DNA of 35,971 nucleotides from Bacteroidota bacterium (GTDB taxonomy: Bacteria; Bacteroidota; Bacteroidia; Bacteroidales; NBLH01): assembly GCA_025361565.1 (NCBI GenBank), contig JANYKN010000093.1, positions 1-35,971 on the forward strand, given 5' to 3'. Shown piece by piece: positions 16,185 through 26,475 of the stretch; within the stretch, counting starts at the first letter, position 1; the number at the start of each line of letters is the position of its first letter. Made by a program: the position numbers and the translations under genes. The notes under the pieces are model-generated. The model saw only the letters and a program-made list of their open reading frames with translations. It did not search any database and was not told where the DNA came from.

Positions 16185-17405
16185 CTAAATATATTCTGGA
16201 TTAGAAAGTAATAAAGTGATAAGAAATGCAAGTGCCGAAATTACAAAACCAACTAGAAAAACAGTAAATGAAATATTCAATAATTTAAACTTGCGACCTA
16301 ATATTTTACCAAGTGTGTATTGATCTCTATTTAAATTACTAAGAAGTAAATCCTGATCTTTTAGCATATCAGTCATCGCTTTTTCATAATCATCGTAATT
16401 CATCTTATAAAAATTGCCATAAAATATCAAGCTCACTTTTTTATTGTAAAAATCATCCATTTTAAAAACCCCGGGTCTAATTTGTGGTCTGGTTGCAAAA
16501 ATTGCATAGCTGATAGATATCATACTGAATGAAAGAGTAACTATTGAAGGAAATATGAGAAACTGAAGGTCGTGATGTTTTACTAATGCAAAAGTAGTTA
16601 TCGCCGAAACAATTAATGTATTTAATGTTATCAGAATATGCGCTTTGTTATCGGCCATGCTGCTTAAACTAACCTGGTTTCTTGAGGTAATGCGGTAAAG
16701 CGTATCAAATCCCCTGGCTGAAGAAAGACGTTTTTCAACTTTTAAGTTAATTTGATTAATTTCTTCCTTCATTTCCTCAATAAGCATGTGGTTGTTTACA
16801 GGCAATTGTTTTAATAATTCCTGACTTAAGACAAACTTTATCTTCGCTGCGTTTTTTTCCTTTTCAGCTTCAAACATTTTTTGCGCCGAAACAGTGCAAT
16901 AGTGGTGTTCATTTAAAAAATTCTGAACAGTTTGCCAAAAACTCCTTTTAGTTAGTTTAGGTATTAAAAAATAATTCCTTTCCTGCCGATGATATCTTAC
17001 CCATAATAAAAAGTCTTCGGATGCAAGATAAAATTCAGAAGCGTCGTAAAGAATTTCACCACAAATATTATCATGTATTTTATTTTGCAGCACAGTTTCA
17101 ATGATTTTAATAATTTTCTCAATTCTTTGTTTGTCAAGGCCTTTCTCTTTCAAGAACTGATGTGCAACTTTACTACTTTGCTTTTTATAATCTACATAAT
17201 CGAACAGAAAGCCAGTTGAAAAAAGCCATGCAGAAACCAAAATATCTTCACGCTCTTTTCCGGTAACTTTTTCCATTTCGCATAACTGATTGGCAAAGCT
17301 GACTGTTTTTTTTATATAACCCATGTTGTGAAACAGTAATAATTCGTTTTTTTTTGTCAAAAATAGATTCTTTACATACTGTTCTGCTTCCCGAATTAAA
17401 TCCAT
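16185..17405 (-). CDS. DUF5706 / Pycsar-effector-type membrane protein with degenerate HD domain
   Basis: A 406-aa protein in two parts. Residues about 20-140 have the fold pattern of an HD phosphohydrolase but lack key residues. The first His survives (LLFHNMGY, H26) and a late Asp survives (LYDASEF, D121), but the HD pair is replaced by Phe-Ser (SAWLFSTGF, 62-63). Residues about 232-403 match DUF5706, the PycTM family: FDTLYRITSRNQ, SLSSMADNKAHILITLN, with membrane helices about 256-275, 281-303 and 374-400. PycTM proteins are membrane effectors of cyclic-nucleotide defence systems, but no cyclase gene is adjacent here, and HD-DUF5706 fusions also occur in Bacteroidota backbones. Convergent with metK. 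Confidence 0.82.
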   Translation of the reverse strand: MDLIREAEQYVKNLFLTKKNELLLFHNMGYIKKTVSFANQLCEMEKVTGKEREDILVSAWLFSTGFLFDYVDYKKQSSKVAHQFLKEKGLDKQRIEKIIKIIETVLQNKIHDNICGEILYDASEFYLASEDFLLWVRYHRQERNYFLIPKLTKRSFWQTVQNFLNEHHYCTVSAQKMFEAEKEKNAAKIKFVLSQELLKQLPVNNHMLIEEMKEEINQINLKVEKRLSSARGFDTLYRITSRNQVSLSSMADNKAHILITLNTLIVSAITTFALVKHHDLQFLIFPSIVTLSFSMISISYAIFATRPQIRPGVFKMDDFYNKKVSLIFYGNFYKMNYDDYEKAMTDMLKDQDLLLSNLNRDQYTLGKILGRKFKLLNISFTVFLVGFVISALAFLITLLLSNPEYI

Positions 17406-17648
17406 GTTGAATATTCTTTAAATGTAAAATGATTATAAATATAATCAAGGCTTTAAAATTAAAGATAATCTAAAAAATATTTATTACATAAACTCATTTT
17501 TAATTCAAAAAAATAATTCAGTTTTGCTGAGCTAAATTTATAATGCAGCCATTAAACTTAAGTTTGTCAAATTGAAAAATAAAAAAGTTAAATCAAAATC
17601 TGACAAACATTATAAGTATTATAATTCATTTATAATTAAGGCCTCAAA

Positions 17649-17679
17649 TTTGTATCTATCATTAGTATAGATAATTGAG
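17649..17679 (+). promoter_or_regulatory. possible promoter of the SPOR-like gene
   Basis: TTTG (17649-17652), exactly 19 bases, then TAATTGAG (17672-17679), an imperfect match to TAnnTTTG. The spacing is right and the ATG follows 12 bases later, but the -7 element is weak. Confidence 0.3.
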
Positions 17680-17691
17680 AAATAATTTAAT

Positions 17692-18717
17692 ATGTATAAA
17701 GCGATTGTTTTTATTTTGATGTTGTTGACTGACTTGGCATATAGTCAGGATGTGGTTACGTCTTCAAATGGAAGTAATTATTTAATAAAACAGCAGTTAA
17801 ATGAAACTGATGTTAAAAAACTGGAATCACTTGAGGATTTAGAAAAAGAAGCTATGGACTTGATTTCTGTTGTTGACAAAAGTTATGAAGAAGTTAGCAA
17901 ATTAAAGGAGGAAATAGATAGTCAAAAAGATAAAAAATCAAGGGAGAAACTATTAAAAAAATCGGTTAAAATTGAAAAAAAAGCAGTACGGAAACATGTA
18001 GAAGCGCTCAAAACTATAAGTGAAGTTTATGTGAATAAATACGACTTTTATAAAAAAGATCTAAGTAAATTTTTTAATCTTGATTCGAATGAAAGAACTA
18101 TTGAGGCTAAAGTATTGGAAAAGAAGGCTCATAATTGTTTTGAAATAGCAGATTTGAATGTGCAAAAAGTATATTATACTGTGAATCCAAACGAATTGTT
18201 TACCATATTTACAGATGCATACAAGCAAGAGCAGTTAGGCTTACTTTACCAGGAAAAAATTTATGCCTTATTTTTAAATTGGGATATTTCGACTGATGAA
18301 AGCATTGACAAAAGAATAGAGGCAATTATATCAAACAAGCCTGACGAACAGAATCAAACAATTGGTAGCAATAATATTAAAGATTCTATCAATTTAACCA
18401 CTGTTGTTGTTTATGATACGATTAAGGTGGAACAAATTATTGACAATATTGTATACAAAGTTCAGATTGCTGCTTCTACAACGCCATTAAATATTGATAA
18501 ACTGAAGAAAATTTACCCTGAAAACGATCAAATCCAATATGAATTGGACAATGGTTGGTATAAATATTCGGTAGGATATTATTCATATTATGCGGAGGCT
18601 CAGAATTTTAAAACAAGAATTGGAGTACCAGGTGCCTTTATAGTAGCCTATAAAAACGGCAAAAGAGTTCCTCTCAGTGAATTGACAAATCATTACACGT
18701 ATTCAAAAAGTAATTAA
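17692..18717 (+). CDS. exported protein with C-terminal SPOR-like domain
   Basis: A 341-aa protein with signal peptide AIVFILMLLTDLAYSQ. It has a long Lys/Glu-rich helical region at about 35-240 (KKLESLEDLEKEAMDLISVV) and a C-terminal SPOR-like module at about 262-330 (VYKVQIAAST, then GWYKYSVGYYSYYAEAQNF). In Bacteroidota this type of module often ends exported proteins of the envelope. SPOR domains bind denuded peptidoglycan glycans. The helical part has no recognised family. It stands alone between divergent and convergent neighbours, with a terminator directly after the stop. Confidence 0.8.
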   Translation: MYKAIVFILMLLTDLAYSQDVVTSSNGSNYLIKQQLNETDVKKLESLEDLEKEAMDLISVVDKSYEEVSKLKEEIDSQKDKKSREKLLKKSVKIEKKAVRKHVEALKTISEVYVNKYDFYKKDLSKFFNLDSNERTIEAKVLEKKAHNCFEIADLNVQKVYYTVNPNELFTIFTDAYKQEQLGLLYQEKIYALFLNWDISTDESIDKRIEAIISNKPDEQNQTIGSNNIKDSINLTTVVVYDTIKVEQIIDNIVYKVQIAASTTPLNIDKLKKIYPENDQIQYELDNGWYKYSVGYYSYYAEAQNFKTRIGVPGAFIVAYKNGKRVPLSELTNHYTYSKSN

Positions 18718-18723
18718 CTGAAA

Positions 18724-18744
18724 AATCCCCTTTTTTGGGGGATT
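18724..18744. terminator. hairpin between the SPOR-like gene and metH
   Basis: AATCCCC (18724-18730) and GGGGATT (18738-18744) with a T-rich loop, sitting between two convergent stop codons (18717 and 18752). It lacks a long T-run but is well placed to end both transcripts. Confidence 0.65.
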
Positions 18745-18751
18745 CAAAATT

Positions 18752-21700
18752 CTAATATCCTAAATTAACGTTCAAATATCTTTCCACCAACTCAACCGAA
18801 ATGCCTTTGCGGCTTGCATAATCTTCGATTTGCTCTTTGGTCATTCTGCCAACGCTAAAATATTTTGATTCGGGTGCGGCAAACATCAACCCGCAAACCG
18901 TTGCGGCTGGCCAAACAGCAAAGTTTTCGGTAAGTACCAAGCCCATTTTGTTGTTGGCATCCAATAAATCAAACAATACTTTCTTTTCGGAATGATCGGG
19001 GCAAGCCGGATATCCAAATGCCGGGCGGATGCCCTGATTCTTAGATTTCAGCAGGTCTTCGAGATCAAAATTTTCGTCGGCTGCATAGCCCCAGATTTCT
19101 TTACGTACTTTTTGGTGCATCAATTCCGTGAAAGCCTCGGCCAACCTATCGGCCAACACTTTCATCATAATGGCGTTGTAATCGTCGTTGTCTTCTTCGA
19201 ACTTTTTAACCCATTCGTCGGTTCCAATGCCTGTGGTTACTGCAAACGTGCCAATATAATCGGTCAGCCCAGTTTCTTTAGGTGCAATAAAATCGGCAAG
19301 CGATGCGTATTGGGTGTTTTCTTCGGTATCGTCCAAATCAACCTGTTGCCTTAGATGGTGAAAATGTGCCAAAACCGTTTTTTTGCTTTCATCGGTATAC
19401 AGTTCTGTTGAATCGCCAACTCCAACCGCTGGATGGATACCAATAATGGCTTTGGCAGTCAACATTTTTTCGTTAATAATCTTATCAAGCAATTGATTGG
19501 CATCGTCGAAGAGTTTTTTGGCTTCTGTGCCCTTTTCGGGATGTTCAAAAATCTTGGGATATTTTCCTTTCATTTCCCATGCATGGAAAAAGAAAGTCCA
19601 GTCGATGAATTTTCTGATTTCGTTCAAATCAAAATCCTGATATTCCTTAAAACCAATGAATTTTGGTTTGAAAATATTCTTTTCAGACCATTCAATTTTT
19701 GGTTTTTTAGCCCTTGCGGTAGCCAAGTCAACAAATTTTCTGTGTTTTCCTTGGTAGTTTTCGCGAACTTGTTCATATTCATCTTTAACCTGTTTGATAA
19801 AGCTTTTCTTGTCAGAATCTGAAATGAGTTTGCTTGCAACGCCTACACTCCTTGAAGCATCCAGCACATGGATGGTTGGGCCGCTATAGCTAGGTGCAAT
19901 TTTAACAGCCGTATGTATTTTTGAAGTAGTGGCGCCGCCAATCAACAATGGCATGGTCATACCCAATTTCTCCATTTCTTTGGCTACATGCACCATTTCT
20001 TCGAGCGAAGGTGTAATCAGGCCGCTCAAACCAATGATGTCCACTTTTTCATCGATGGCGGTCTGCAATATTTTTTCGGCCGGAATCATCACACCCATAT
20101 CAATTACATCAAAATTATTGCAAGCCAAAACCACGCCCACGATGTTTTTGCCGATATCATGAACATCACCTTTTACGGTGGCCATCAATATCTTACCTGC
20201 GGTACTTCCCCTGCCTTGCGAGGTTTTTTCAGCTTCAATATAAGGTAGCAAAATGGCGACTGATTTTTTCATCACCCTTGCACTTTTCACCACTTGTGGA
20301 AGGAACATTTTACCGCTTCCAAATAAATCACCAACCACGTTCATGCCGTCCATCAGTGGGCCTTCGATTACTTCTAGGGCAAAAGGATAGGCTTTTCGGG
20401 CTTCTTCGGTATCCACTTCAATAAATTCGGTAATCCCTTTGATCAATGAATGTTTTAAACGCTCTTTTACGTCTTTTTCTCTCCAATCGTCTTTAACAAT
20501 TACTTTATCAGCAGATTTTACAACGCTTTCGGCAAAATTGATCAGGTTTTCGGTAGCTTCCGGTTTGCGGTTCAGGATTACATCTTCGACCAACACCAAC
20601 AAATCTTTTGGAATTTCGTCATAAATCTGCAACATTCCTGCATTTACAATCCCCATGTCCATACCGGCTTGGATTGCATGGTATAAAAATGCGGAATGCA
20701 TGGCTTCGCGAACAATATTGTTTCCACGGAACGAGAACGAAAGGTTACTGACACCGCCGCTTACCTTGGCATGTGGCAGATTGGACTTAATCCATTTGAT
20801 GGTGTTCAAATAATCTACTGCATAATTGTTGTGTTCCTCAATACCAGTGGCAATGGTTAAAATATTCGGATCAAAAATGATATCCTGCGGCGGAAATCCC
20901 ACTTTTTCGGTAAGGATTTTATATGCCCGTTTGCAAATTTCTATTTTTCTTTCATATGATGAGGCTTGGCCTTCTTCGTCAAAAGCCATTACTACAACGG
21001 CTGCGCCATATCTCCGAACTTTTTTGGCATGATCGATAAAACTTTCTTCGCCTTCTTTTAGGCTGATGGAATTGACGATTGTTTTGCCTTGCAAACATTT
21101 TAAACCGGCTTCGATCACGTTCCATTTCGATGAATCGATCATCACGGGAACCCTTGCAATATCTGGCTCAGCCATTAAAAGGTTCAGGAATTTAACCATT
21201 TCTTTTTCAGCATCGAGCATGGCATCATCGAGGTTCACATCGATTACTTGCGCTCCGGATTCAACCTGGTTACGGGCAATGGCAAGCGCTTCCTCGTATT
21301 TTTTTTCCCTGATAAGTCGTGCAAATTGGATGGAACCGGCCACATTGGTCCGCTCGCCAATATTGATAAAATTGCTTTGTTTGTTAACTGTCAATGGTTC
21401 CAGACCGCTCAAACGGGTTTCGGGCTTAATAACCGGGATTTGGTGTTTGACAGATTTTGCAGCCAGTCTGGCAATTTCGCGGATATGCGCAGGAGTTGTT
21501 CCGCAACATCCGCCAATCACGTTTACAAATTGGTTATCAAGATATTCACTGATTTGAACACCCATTTTTTCGGGCGTTTCATCGTATTCTCCCAATTCGT
21601 TTGGCAATCCTGCATTTGGGTATGCACTGATATAAAATGGAGCTTTTTCGGCCAATTCTTCCACGTAGGGTTGCAAATCGTGTGCACCAAAACCGCAGTT

Positions 21701-22435
21701 TAAGCCTATTGACAACAATTTTATGTGTGACAATGAATTTAGGAAAGCTTCCAATGTCTGGCCTGAAAGCGTGCGTCCACTTTTATCGGTAATGGTTCCC
21801 GAAATCATCAGCGGAAACTCAGTTAATCCCCTTTCTTCAAGAACTTTGTCAATGGCAAAAAGGGCAGCTTTGGCGTTTAGGGTGTCAAAGATGGTTTCTA
21901 CCAACAAAATATCCACACCACCATCCAAAAGGCCTTTAACCTGAATGGCATAAGCCTCCGAAACATCGTCGAACGAAACTGCCCTAAAGCCCGGATCGTT
22001 CACATCGGGTGACATTGAAGTTGTTTTATTCATCGGGCCAATGGAACCGGCAACAAACCTTGGCTTGTCGGGTGTTATTTTGCTGAATTTATTCGCCGCT
22101 GCCTTTGCCAGTTTTGCCGATTCGAGATTAAATTCATAAGCATACTCTTCCATTTTGTAATCGGCAAGCGATACGGCTGTTGAATTGAAGGTATTGGTTT
22201 CGATGATATCGGCACCGGCATCGAGATATTCCTCATGGATGGATTGGATTACATCGGGCCTGGTCAATGACAACAAATCGTTGTTTCCCTTCAAATCAAT
22301 GGGAAAATCTTTAAAACGGGCGCCCCTAAAATCGGCTTCGGTAAGCTTGAAGCGTTGAATCATGGTGCCCATTGCACCATCCAGTACCAAAACCTTTTTT
22401 TTAATTTCGGAGAATATATTGTGAGTTTCGTTCAT
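18752..22435 (-). CDS. metH: cobalamin-dependent methionine synthase
   Basis: Transfers a methyl group from methyltetrahydrofolate to homocysteine via cobalamin (1227 aa, the same length as the E. coli enzyme). All four modules are present. The homocysteine-binding domain carries its zinc cysteines in [10 protein letters not shown] and [10 protein letters not shown]. The pterin-binding domain starts at [11 protein letters not shown] and includes MIDSSKW. The B12 module has the cobalamin His in [13 protein letters not shown] and SGLITPS. The C-terminal reactivation domain has EENFAVWPA and SKYFSVGRM, which binds SAM. A possible -7 box TAATTTTG lies at 22486-22479, giving a short leader with no riboswitch. 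The gene is visibly more GC-rich than its neighbours. Confidence 0.98.
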   Translation of the reverse strand: MNETHNIFSEIKKKVLVLDGAMGTMIQRFKLTEADFRGARFKDFPIDLKGNNDLLSLTRPDVIQSIHEEYLDAGADIIETNTFNSTAVSLADYKMEEYAYEFNLESAKLAKAAANKFSKITPDKPRFVAGSIGPMNKTTSMSPDVNDPGFRAVSFDDVSEAYAIQVKGLLDGGVDILLVETIFDTLNAKAALFAIDKVLEERGLTEFPLMISGTITDKSGRTLSGQTLEAFLNSLSHIKLLSIGLNCGFGAHDLQPYVEELAEKAPFYISAYPNAGLPNELGEYDETPEKMGVQISEYLDNQFVNVIGGCCGTTPAHIREIARLAAKSVKHQIPVIKPETRLSGLEPLTVNKQSNFINIGERTNVAGSIQFARLIREKKYEEALAIARNQVESGAQVIDVNLDDAMLDAEKEMVKFLNLLMAEPDIARVPVMIDSSKWNVIEAGLKCLQGKTIVNSISLKEGEESFIDHAKKVRRYGAAVVVMAFDEEGQASSYERKIEICKRAYKILTEKVGFPPQDIIFDPNILTIATGIEEHNNYAVDYLNTIKWIKSNLPHAKVSGGVSNLSFSFRGNNIVREAMHSAFLYHAIQAGMDMGIVNAGMLQIYDEIPKDLLVLVEDVILNRKPEATENLINFAESVVKSADKVIVKDDWREKDVKERLKHSLIKGITEFIEVDTEEARKAYPFALEVIEGPLMDGMNVVGDLFGSGKMFLPQVVKSARVMKKSVAILLPYIEAEKTSQGRGSTAGKILMATVKGDVHDIGKNIVGVVLACNNFDVIDMGVMIPAEKILQTAIDEKVDIIGLSGLITPSLEEMVHVAKEMEKLGMTMPLLIGGATTSKIHTAVKIAPSYSGPTIHVLDASRSVGVASKLISDSDKKSFIKQVKDEYEQVRENYQGKHRKFVDLATARAKKPKIEWSEKNIFKPKFIGFKEYQDFDLNEIRKFIDWTFFFHAWEMKGKYPKIFEHPEKGTEAKKLFDDANQLLDKIINEKMLTAKAIIGIHPAVGVGDSTELYTDESKKTVLAHFHHLRQQVDLDDTEENTQYASLADFIAPKETGLTDYIGTFAVTTGIGTDEWVKKFEEDNDDYNAIMMKVLADRLAEAFTELMHQKVRKEIWGYAADENFDLEDLLKSKNQGIRPAFGYPACPDHSEKKVLFDLLDANNKMGLVLTENFAVWPAATVCGLMFAAPESKYFSVGRMTKEQIEDYASRKGISVELVERYLNVNLGY

Positions 22436-22700
22436 ATTATTCCTTTCAATAAATGTAAATTGTTCTTTTTATCGGATGCAAAATTACAACATCAATTTTA
22501 TAATTTATTCATAAACTAGATGCTATTTGATTATTTTGGGTATTATTTCCTTAAAGGGATATAAAAATAGATTAGATAATTGAAATTTCAATATTCATAC
22601 AATTTATAATTCTAGTATTTTGAAGTCCCATTTAAAATTATTTTGTAATTTAACATGCAAATTATTGTTTTTAATTTACTCTAATTTAACAATTTAACCC

Positions 22701-23645
22701 ATGAAAAAATTAATCATTTTTATCTTGCTGTTTGCAGGATACCATTTGTATGGTCAAGAAGATGTTGTGTTTGGAACTAAAAACACAGGTCTAATCAATC
22801 TTAAAGGCAATATTTATTACCTTTCTGATGAAACTTATGAAATGCCTGCCGATATTGAAAGTCAAAAAATAGAAGGCACTATTTATGCATCTAAATTAGA
22901 TGTTCCGGTTCGAGACTTCACCCAAGGTTTTCCAGGTGTGACTGACCGCTTCGAGTATTTTGGCATCATTTATAAAGGAGTTTTTGAAATATCGGAACCC
23001 GGTGAATATACATGGCGATTAAATTCTGATGATGGCAGCAAATTGTGGATTGATAATCAACTGGTTATTAATGACGATGGTGTACATGGCGAACAGTCAA
23101 TAGAAGATACTATTCAATTAAAAAAAGGTTTACACCAAATCAAAGTTTGGTATTTTCAGGGACCAGCCACTGAAATTGCACTCCAATTTTACGTTAAAAG
23201 GCCAAATGTCGATCAAGAAGAAATTTTTGATTTGACAAATTTCAATAAAAGCCTACAAACTGCGTCAAAAAGCCTGAATGCAACAGTTATAGATGAAGGA
23301 ATAAAAATAATGTTGCCCAATAAAATATTGTTTGATGTAGGGAAAAACGAATTGAAGCCAGAATCTGACGGATCGTTAAATTCATTGATGGTATTTTTAA
23401 ATATGTATCCAGATGCTACAATACAGATCAATGGCCATAGCGATGCTACAGGCAATGCAGTTGATAACCTGAAATTATCGGAAGAAAGAGCAAAAGCCGT
23501 TCTACTTAAATTAAAAGCCAAAAATATACCTTCGGGACTCAATATTGTAACAAAAGGATATGGTGATACGAAGCCTATTGCAAAAAATGATACCGAAAAT
23601 GGCAGGATGCAAAACAGAAGAGTTGAAATTATTATTAAGCCATAG
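22701..23645 (+). CDS. exported PA14-OmpA fusion protein
   Basis: A 314-aa envelope protein with signal peptide (KKLIIFILLFAGYHLYGQ). A PA14 domain occupies about 55-170: PGVTDRFEYFGIIYKGVF, then SDDGSKLWIDNQLVIND, the typical sugar- or ligand-binding beta-barrel. An OmpA C-terminal domain occupies about 200-314: ILFDVGKNELKPES, then INGHSDATGNAVDN and LSEERAKAV, ending in NRRVEIIIKP; this class binds peptidoglycan. Probably anchors a surface or periplasmic function to the cell wall. Single gene followed by a terminator. Confidence 0.9.
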   Translation: MKKLIIFILLFAGYHLYGQEDVVFGTKNTGLINLKGNIYYLSDETYEMPADIESQKIEGTIYASKLDVPVRDFTQGFPGVTDRFEYFGIIYKGVFEISEPGEYTWRLNSDDGSKLWIDNQLVINDDGVHGEQSIEDTIQLKKGLHQIKVWYFQGPATEIALQFYVKRPNVDQEEIFDLTNFNKSLQTASKSLNATVIDEGIKIMLPNKILFDVGKNELKPESDGSLNSLMVFLNMYPDATIQINGHSDATGNAVDNLKLSEERAKAVLLKLKAKNIPSGLNIVTKGYGDTKPIAKNDTENGRMQNRRVEIIIKP

Positions 23646-23678
23646 TTTAACTTTTTTCAAAATATCACACATTTAAAT

Positions 23679-23705
23679 AGCCCGGATAATGGTTCCGGGC
23701 TTTCT
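23679..23705 (+). terminator. terminator of the PA14-OmpA gene
   Basis: AGCCCGGA (23679-23686) and TCCGGGCT (23694-23701) form a perfect 8-bp GC-rich stem followed by TTCT. Confidence 0.8.
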
Positions 23706-23757
23706 ATTTATAATTAAGTTTCCTGAAAACCAAACTTATTGATTCTATTTGTTGCAG

Positions 23758-23800
23758 TTTGTATGTTCTTTTATGAATGTTTATATTTGAACATTCATAA
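23758..23800 (+). promoter_or_regulatory. YfhO-operon promoter with a palindrome enclosing the -7 box
   Basis: TTTG (23758-23761), 20 bases, TATATTTG (23782-23789), a good Bacteroidota promoter 42 bases before the ATG. The -7 box is exactly the spacer of a perfect 11-bp inverted repeat: TTATGAATGTT (23771-23781) and AACATTCATAA (23790-23800). A dimeric repressor binding this palindrome would block the promoter; the regulator is unknown. Confidence 0.65.
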
Positions 23801-23830
23801 AATACCAAAAGAAAACAAATTGAAAGTTGC

Positions 23831-26407
23831 ATGACTCAAAAGAAGAGCAAAAAACAAATCCCAATACCTCAGCAAATTCAAAAAGGGAAAAAACAGCAAG
23901 TACAGAAAAGTGTAAAAGTTAAGGATTCATCATTTGATGGTGGAAATTCTGTTATTGAGAATTTCATAACAAAATTAGGATTGGCAACATCCTTGATTTT
24001 AATATTTCTCATATCCCTCATCGTTTTTAAGGATTATGTTTTTCTAAAATACGTTTTCCTTTTCAGAGATATTGGAAGTGATTCAATTAATGTTGATTAT
24101 CCGTCTTGGATTTTATATAAGAACATGATTGGAGAACAGAGTTTTTTCACCTGGTCTTTTTATTCAGGCCTTGGATACCCTATGTTTTCAGGTGTTTTAA
24201 CTCTAATTAATCCATATTTAATAACCAATTTATTTACCGAACCAATATTTGGTTTTTTATATGGTAATAATCCTGCTTTTTTAAAACTTCCTAATTTATT
24301 GTTTAGTATTTTATTAATCGGAACAATTGCCTATTTCTATTTTAGAACAATTAGAGTATCAAAATTTGCTCAAATTATTGGGAGTATGTTGGTTACCTTC
24401 ATGGGTTACACAATAGCCTGTAGTTCCTGGAACCATTATTATGATGTCTTTAACGGAATATTTTTACTTTTTTCCTTTGAACAATTATACAAACACAATC
24501 GCTGGTACTTTTTCCCTATTGCAATCATTTTTCTGACTGGGAATATTTTTAATGTGTACATCTATGGCGTTTTTTTAATCACTTATATGCTGTTCCGCTT
24601 TTTTAGTGACAATAATTTTGAGATTAAAAAAACAACTTTCCTTAGTTTAAAAATAGCGGGTCTAACCATTTTAGGATTAGGTTTAAATGCTGTTAATTTT
24701 GCTGGAAATCTCATTAATGCCATAGATAGCCCTAGGGCAACCGGAAATGTTTCGCTTTTAAAAGAAACAGCCCAAAACCCAATACTTGCCAATACCGGTT
24801 ATCAGCTTAGAACTGCATTGCTCAGATTATTTTCCAGTGATATAGTTGGAACCGCAAATGAATTTAGAGGTTGGTACAATTATTTGGAAGCGCCGCTTTT
24901 TTATTGTGGAATCATTTCTATTGTTTTGGTTTTTCAGGTTTTCAGCTTTCTATCTAAAAAAGAAAAAATTACTTACGGATCTTTCCTCGGAGCATGGCTT
25001 TTGGTTGTTCTTATTCCCGAATTGCGACATACTTTGCATTTGCACCTCGGTGAATACTACAAAGTCGGGATAAACTTTTTTATACCATTTATACTGATTT
25101 TCTTTTCTATGCAAGCGCTTACTAGAATTGAGAAAGAAAACAAAATAAATCCGATATCGCTTTTCATTTCAATCGGTATTTTAATCGTCATTTTATTTTT
25201 ACCTTATAAAATTGAAAATATTAATCTGATTGATCAAAAGATAAGAAATTGGGTAGTCTTCTTTCTGATTGTATATGGAGCAATATTGTTTTTAATAAAC
25301 AATGTTAATTTCAGAAAATATTTTCAGATTGCTTTAATTCTAGTCGTTTTTTTTGAATTATGTTACTTTTCAAATATATCAATAACCAACCGCAATGCAT
25401 ATTCTGCCAGAGAATTTAAACAATCTGAAGGAGGATATAAAGACAATACCATACCAGCCCTGGATTTTGCAAAATCAAAAGAAAAATCGTTTTTCCGCTT
25501 CGAAAAAGACTATTTCTCTGGCAATGCAATACATTCAAGTTTAAATGATGCTCAAGCACAGGGATATTTTGGAACCACATTGTATTCGTCATTTAATCAG
25601 CCATATTATATAGAATTCTTGAAATCGGTAAATATTATTAAAGAAGGGAGTGAAACGCAAACGCGCTGGGCACCGGGTTTACGAAGCCGTCCGTTATTAC
25701 AAACCATTGCAAGTATAAAATACAATGTAAGTAAAGATGAAAAGCCGTTTATGCTAAATGCAGGCTACAAAACAATTGAAAAATTTGGTGATGTATCTCT
25801 GATGTATAACAACTATTTTATTCCTTTTGGGTTTTGCTACGATGCATATATTTCGGAAAATGATTTTAAAAAGTTGAGTAATCTTCAAAAAGATATTGCT
25901 TTGTTAAGATGTTTTGTTCTGAAAGAATATACTCCATATAAGGTTGATATAACTAAAAATTTCAAACAACTAACTGCTTCTGATACAATTACTAATTTCA
26001 ATTTTGATTATTATAAAAATTTTGTGGATCAACGCAGGAAAGATACATTGCAAATAACCAGTTTTAAACACGATAAAATAACAGGAACTGTAGATTTGGA
26101 CTCTGCCAGTATGCTATTTTTCTCAATTCCATACGATAAATATTGGAAAGCAAAAGTGGATGGTAAAATTATTCAACCTGTAATCGTAAACATTGGTTTC
26201 ATTGGAGTTCCTCTTGATAAAGGAAAACACAACATTGAGCTATTTTACATGCCTGATTATTTTTATTATGTTCTGGCAATAACAATAATTGCAACGTTAA
26301 TCTATATCGTTTTGTTTTTTGTATCAAAAGAATTTAAAATGAAAACAAAACTTATTTGGTTTGGGATATTTCTATTTTCTTATGGAATTAACTTCTTTTT
26401 CCTCTGA
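23831..26407 (+). CDS. YfhO family multispanning membrane protein
   Basis: An 858-aa integral membrane protein. A basic cytoplasmic N-terminus of about 45 residues is followed by roughly a dozen membrane helices (for example LATSLILIFLISLIVF, then ISIVLVFQVFSFL) and an extracytoplasmic domain. A closing module (IPYDKYWKAKVDG, then GVPLDKGKHNIELFYMPDY) precedes the last helices; that C-terminal pattern is characteristic of YfhO. Family members are GT-C-like and implicated in glycosylation of cell-wall or lipid-linked polymers. It leads a plus-strand unit with a methyltransferase and a glycosyltransferase, so a role in surface glycan assembly is likely. Confidence 0.9.
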   Translation: MTQKKSKKQIPIPQQIQKGKKQQVQKSVKVKDSSFDGGNSVIENFITKLGLATSLILIFLISLIVFKDYVFLKYVFLFRDIGSDSINVDYPSWILYKNMIGEQSFFTWSFYSGLGYPMFSGVLTLINPYLITNLFTEPIFGFLYGNNPAFLKLPNLLFSILLIGTIAYFYFRTIRVSKFAQIIGSMLVTFMGYTIACSSWNHYYDVFNGIFLLFSFEQLYKHNRWYFFPIAIIFLTGNIFNVYIYGVFLITYMLFRFFSDNNFEIKKTTFLSLKIAGLTILGLGLNAVNFAGNLINAIDSPRATGNVSLLKETAQNPILANTGYQLRTALLRLFSSDIVGTANEFRGWYNYLEAPLFYCGIISIVLVFQVFSFLSKKEKITYGSFLGAWLLVVLIPELRHTLHLHLGEYYKVGINFFIPFILIFFSMQALTRIEKENKINPISLFISIGILIVILFLPYKIENINLIDQKIRNWVVFFLIVYGAILFLINNVNFRKYFQIALILVVFFELCYFSNISITNRNAYSAREFKQSEGGYKDNTIPALDFAKSKEKSFFRFEKDYFSGNAIHSSLNDAQAQGYFGTTLYSSFNQPYYIEFLKSVNIIKEGSETQTRWAPGLRSRPLLQTIASIKYNVSKDEKPFMLNAGYKTIEKFGDVSLMYNNYFIPFGFCYDAYISENDFKKLSNLQKDIALLRCFVLKEYTPYKVDITKNFKQLTASDTITNFNFDYYKNFVDQRRKDTLQITSFKHDKITGTVDLDSASMLFFSIPYDKYWKAKVDGKIIQPVIVNIGFIGVPLDKGKHNIELFYMPDYFYYVLAITIIATLIYIVLFFVSKEFKMKTKLIWFGIFLFSYGINFFFL

Positions 26408-26475
26408 TAATAAATGGTTTTCGAGATCTTTTAATCCTCAAACTTGTTGCACGATAAAAGATAATTTAGATTATT

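Noticed and set aside
21066-21557. Plus-strand open frames of up to 163 codons inside metH
   Set aside because: Antisense shadows of a GC-richer gene; Ser/Arg-rich low-complexity products without domains.
22436-22700. Riboswitch upstream of metH
   Set aside because: The likely promoter box leaves a leader of about 35 bases, and no SAM- or cobalamin-riboswitch motif was found.
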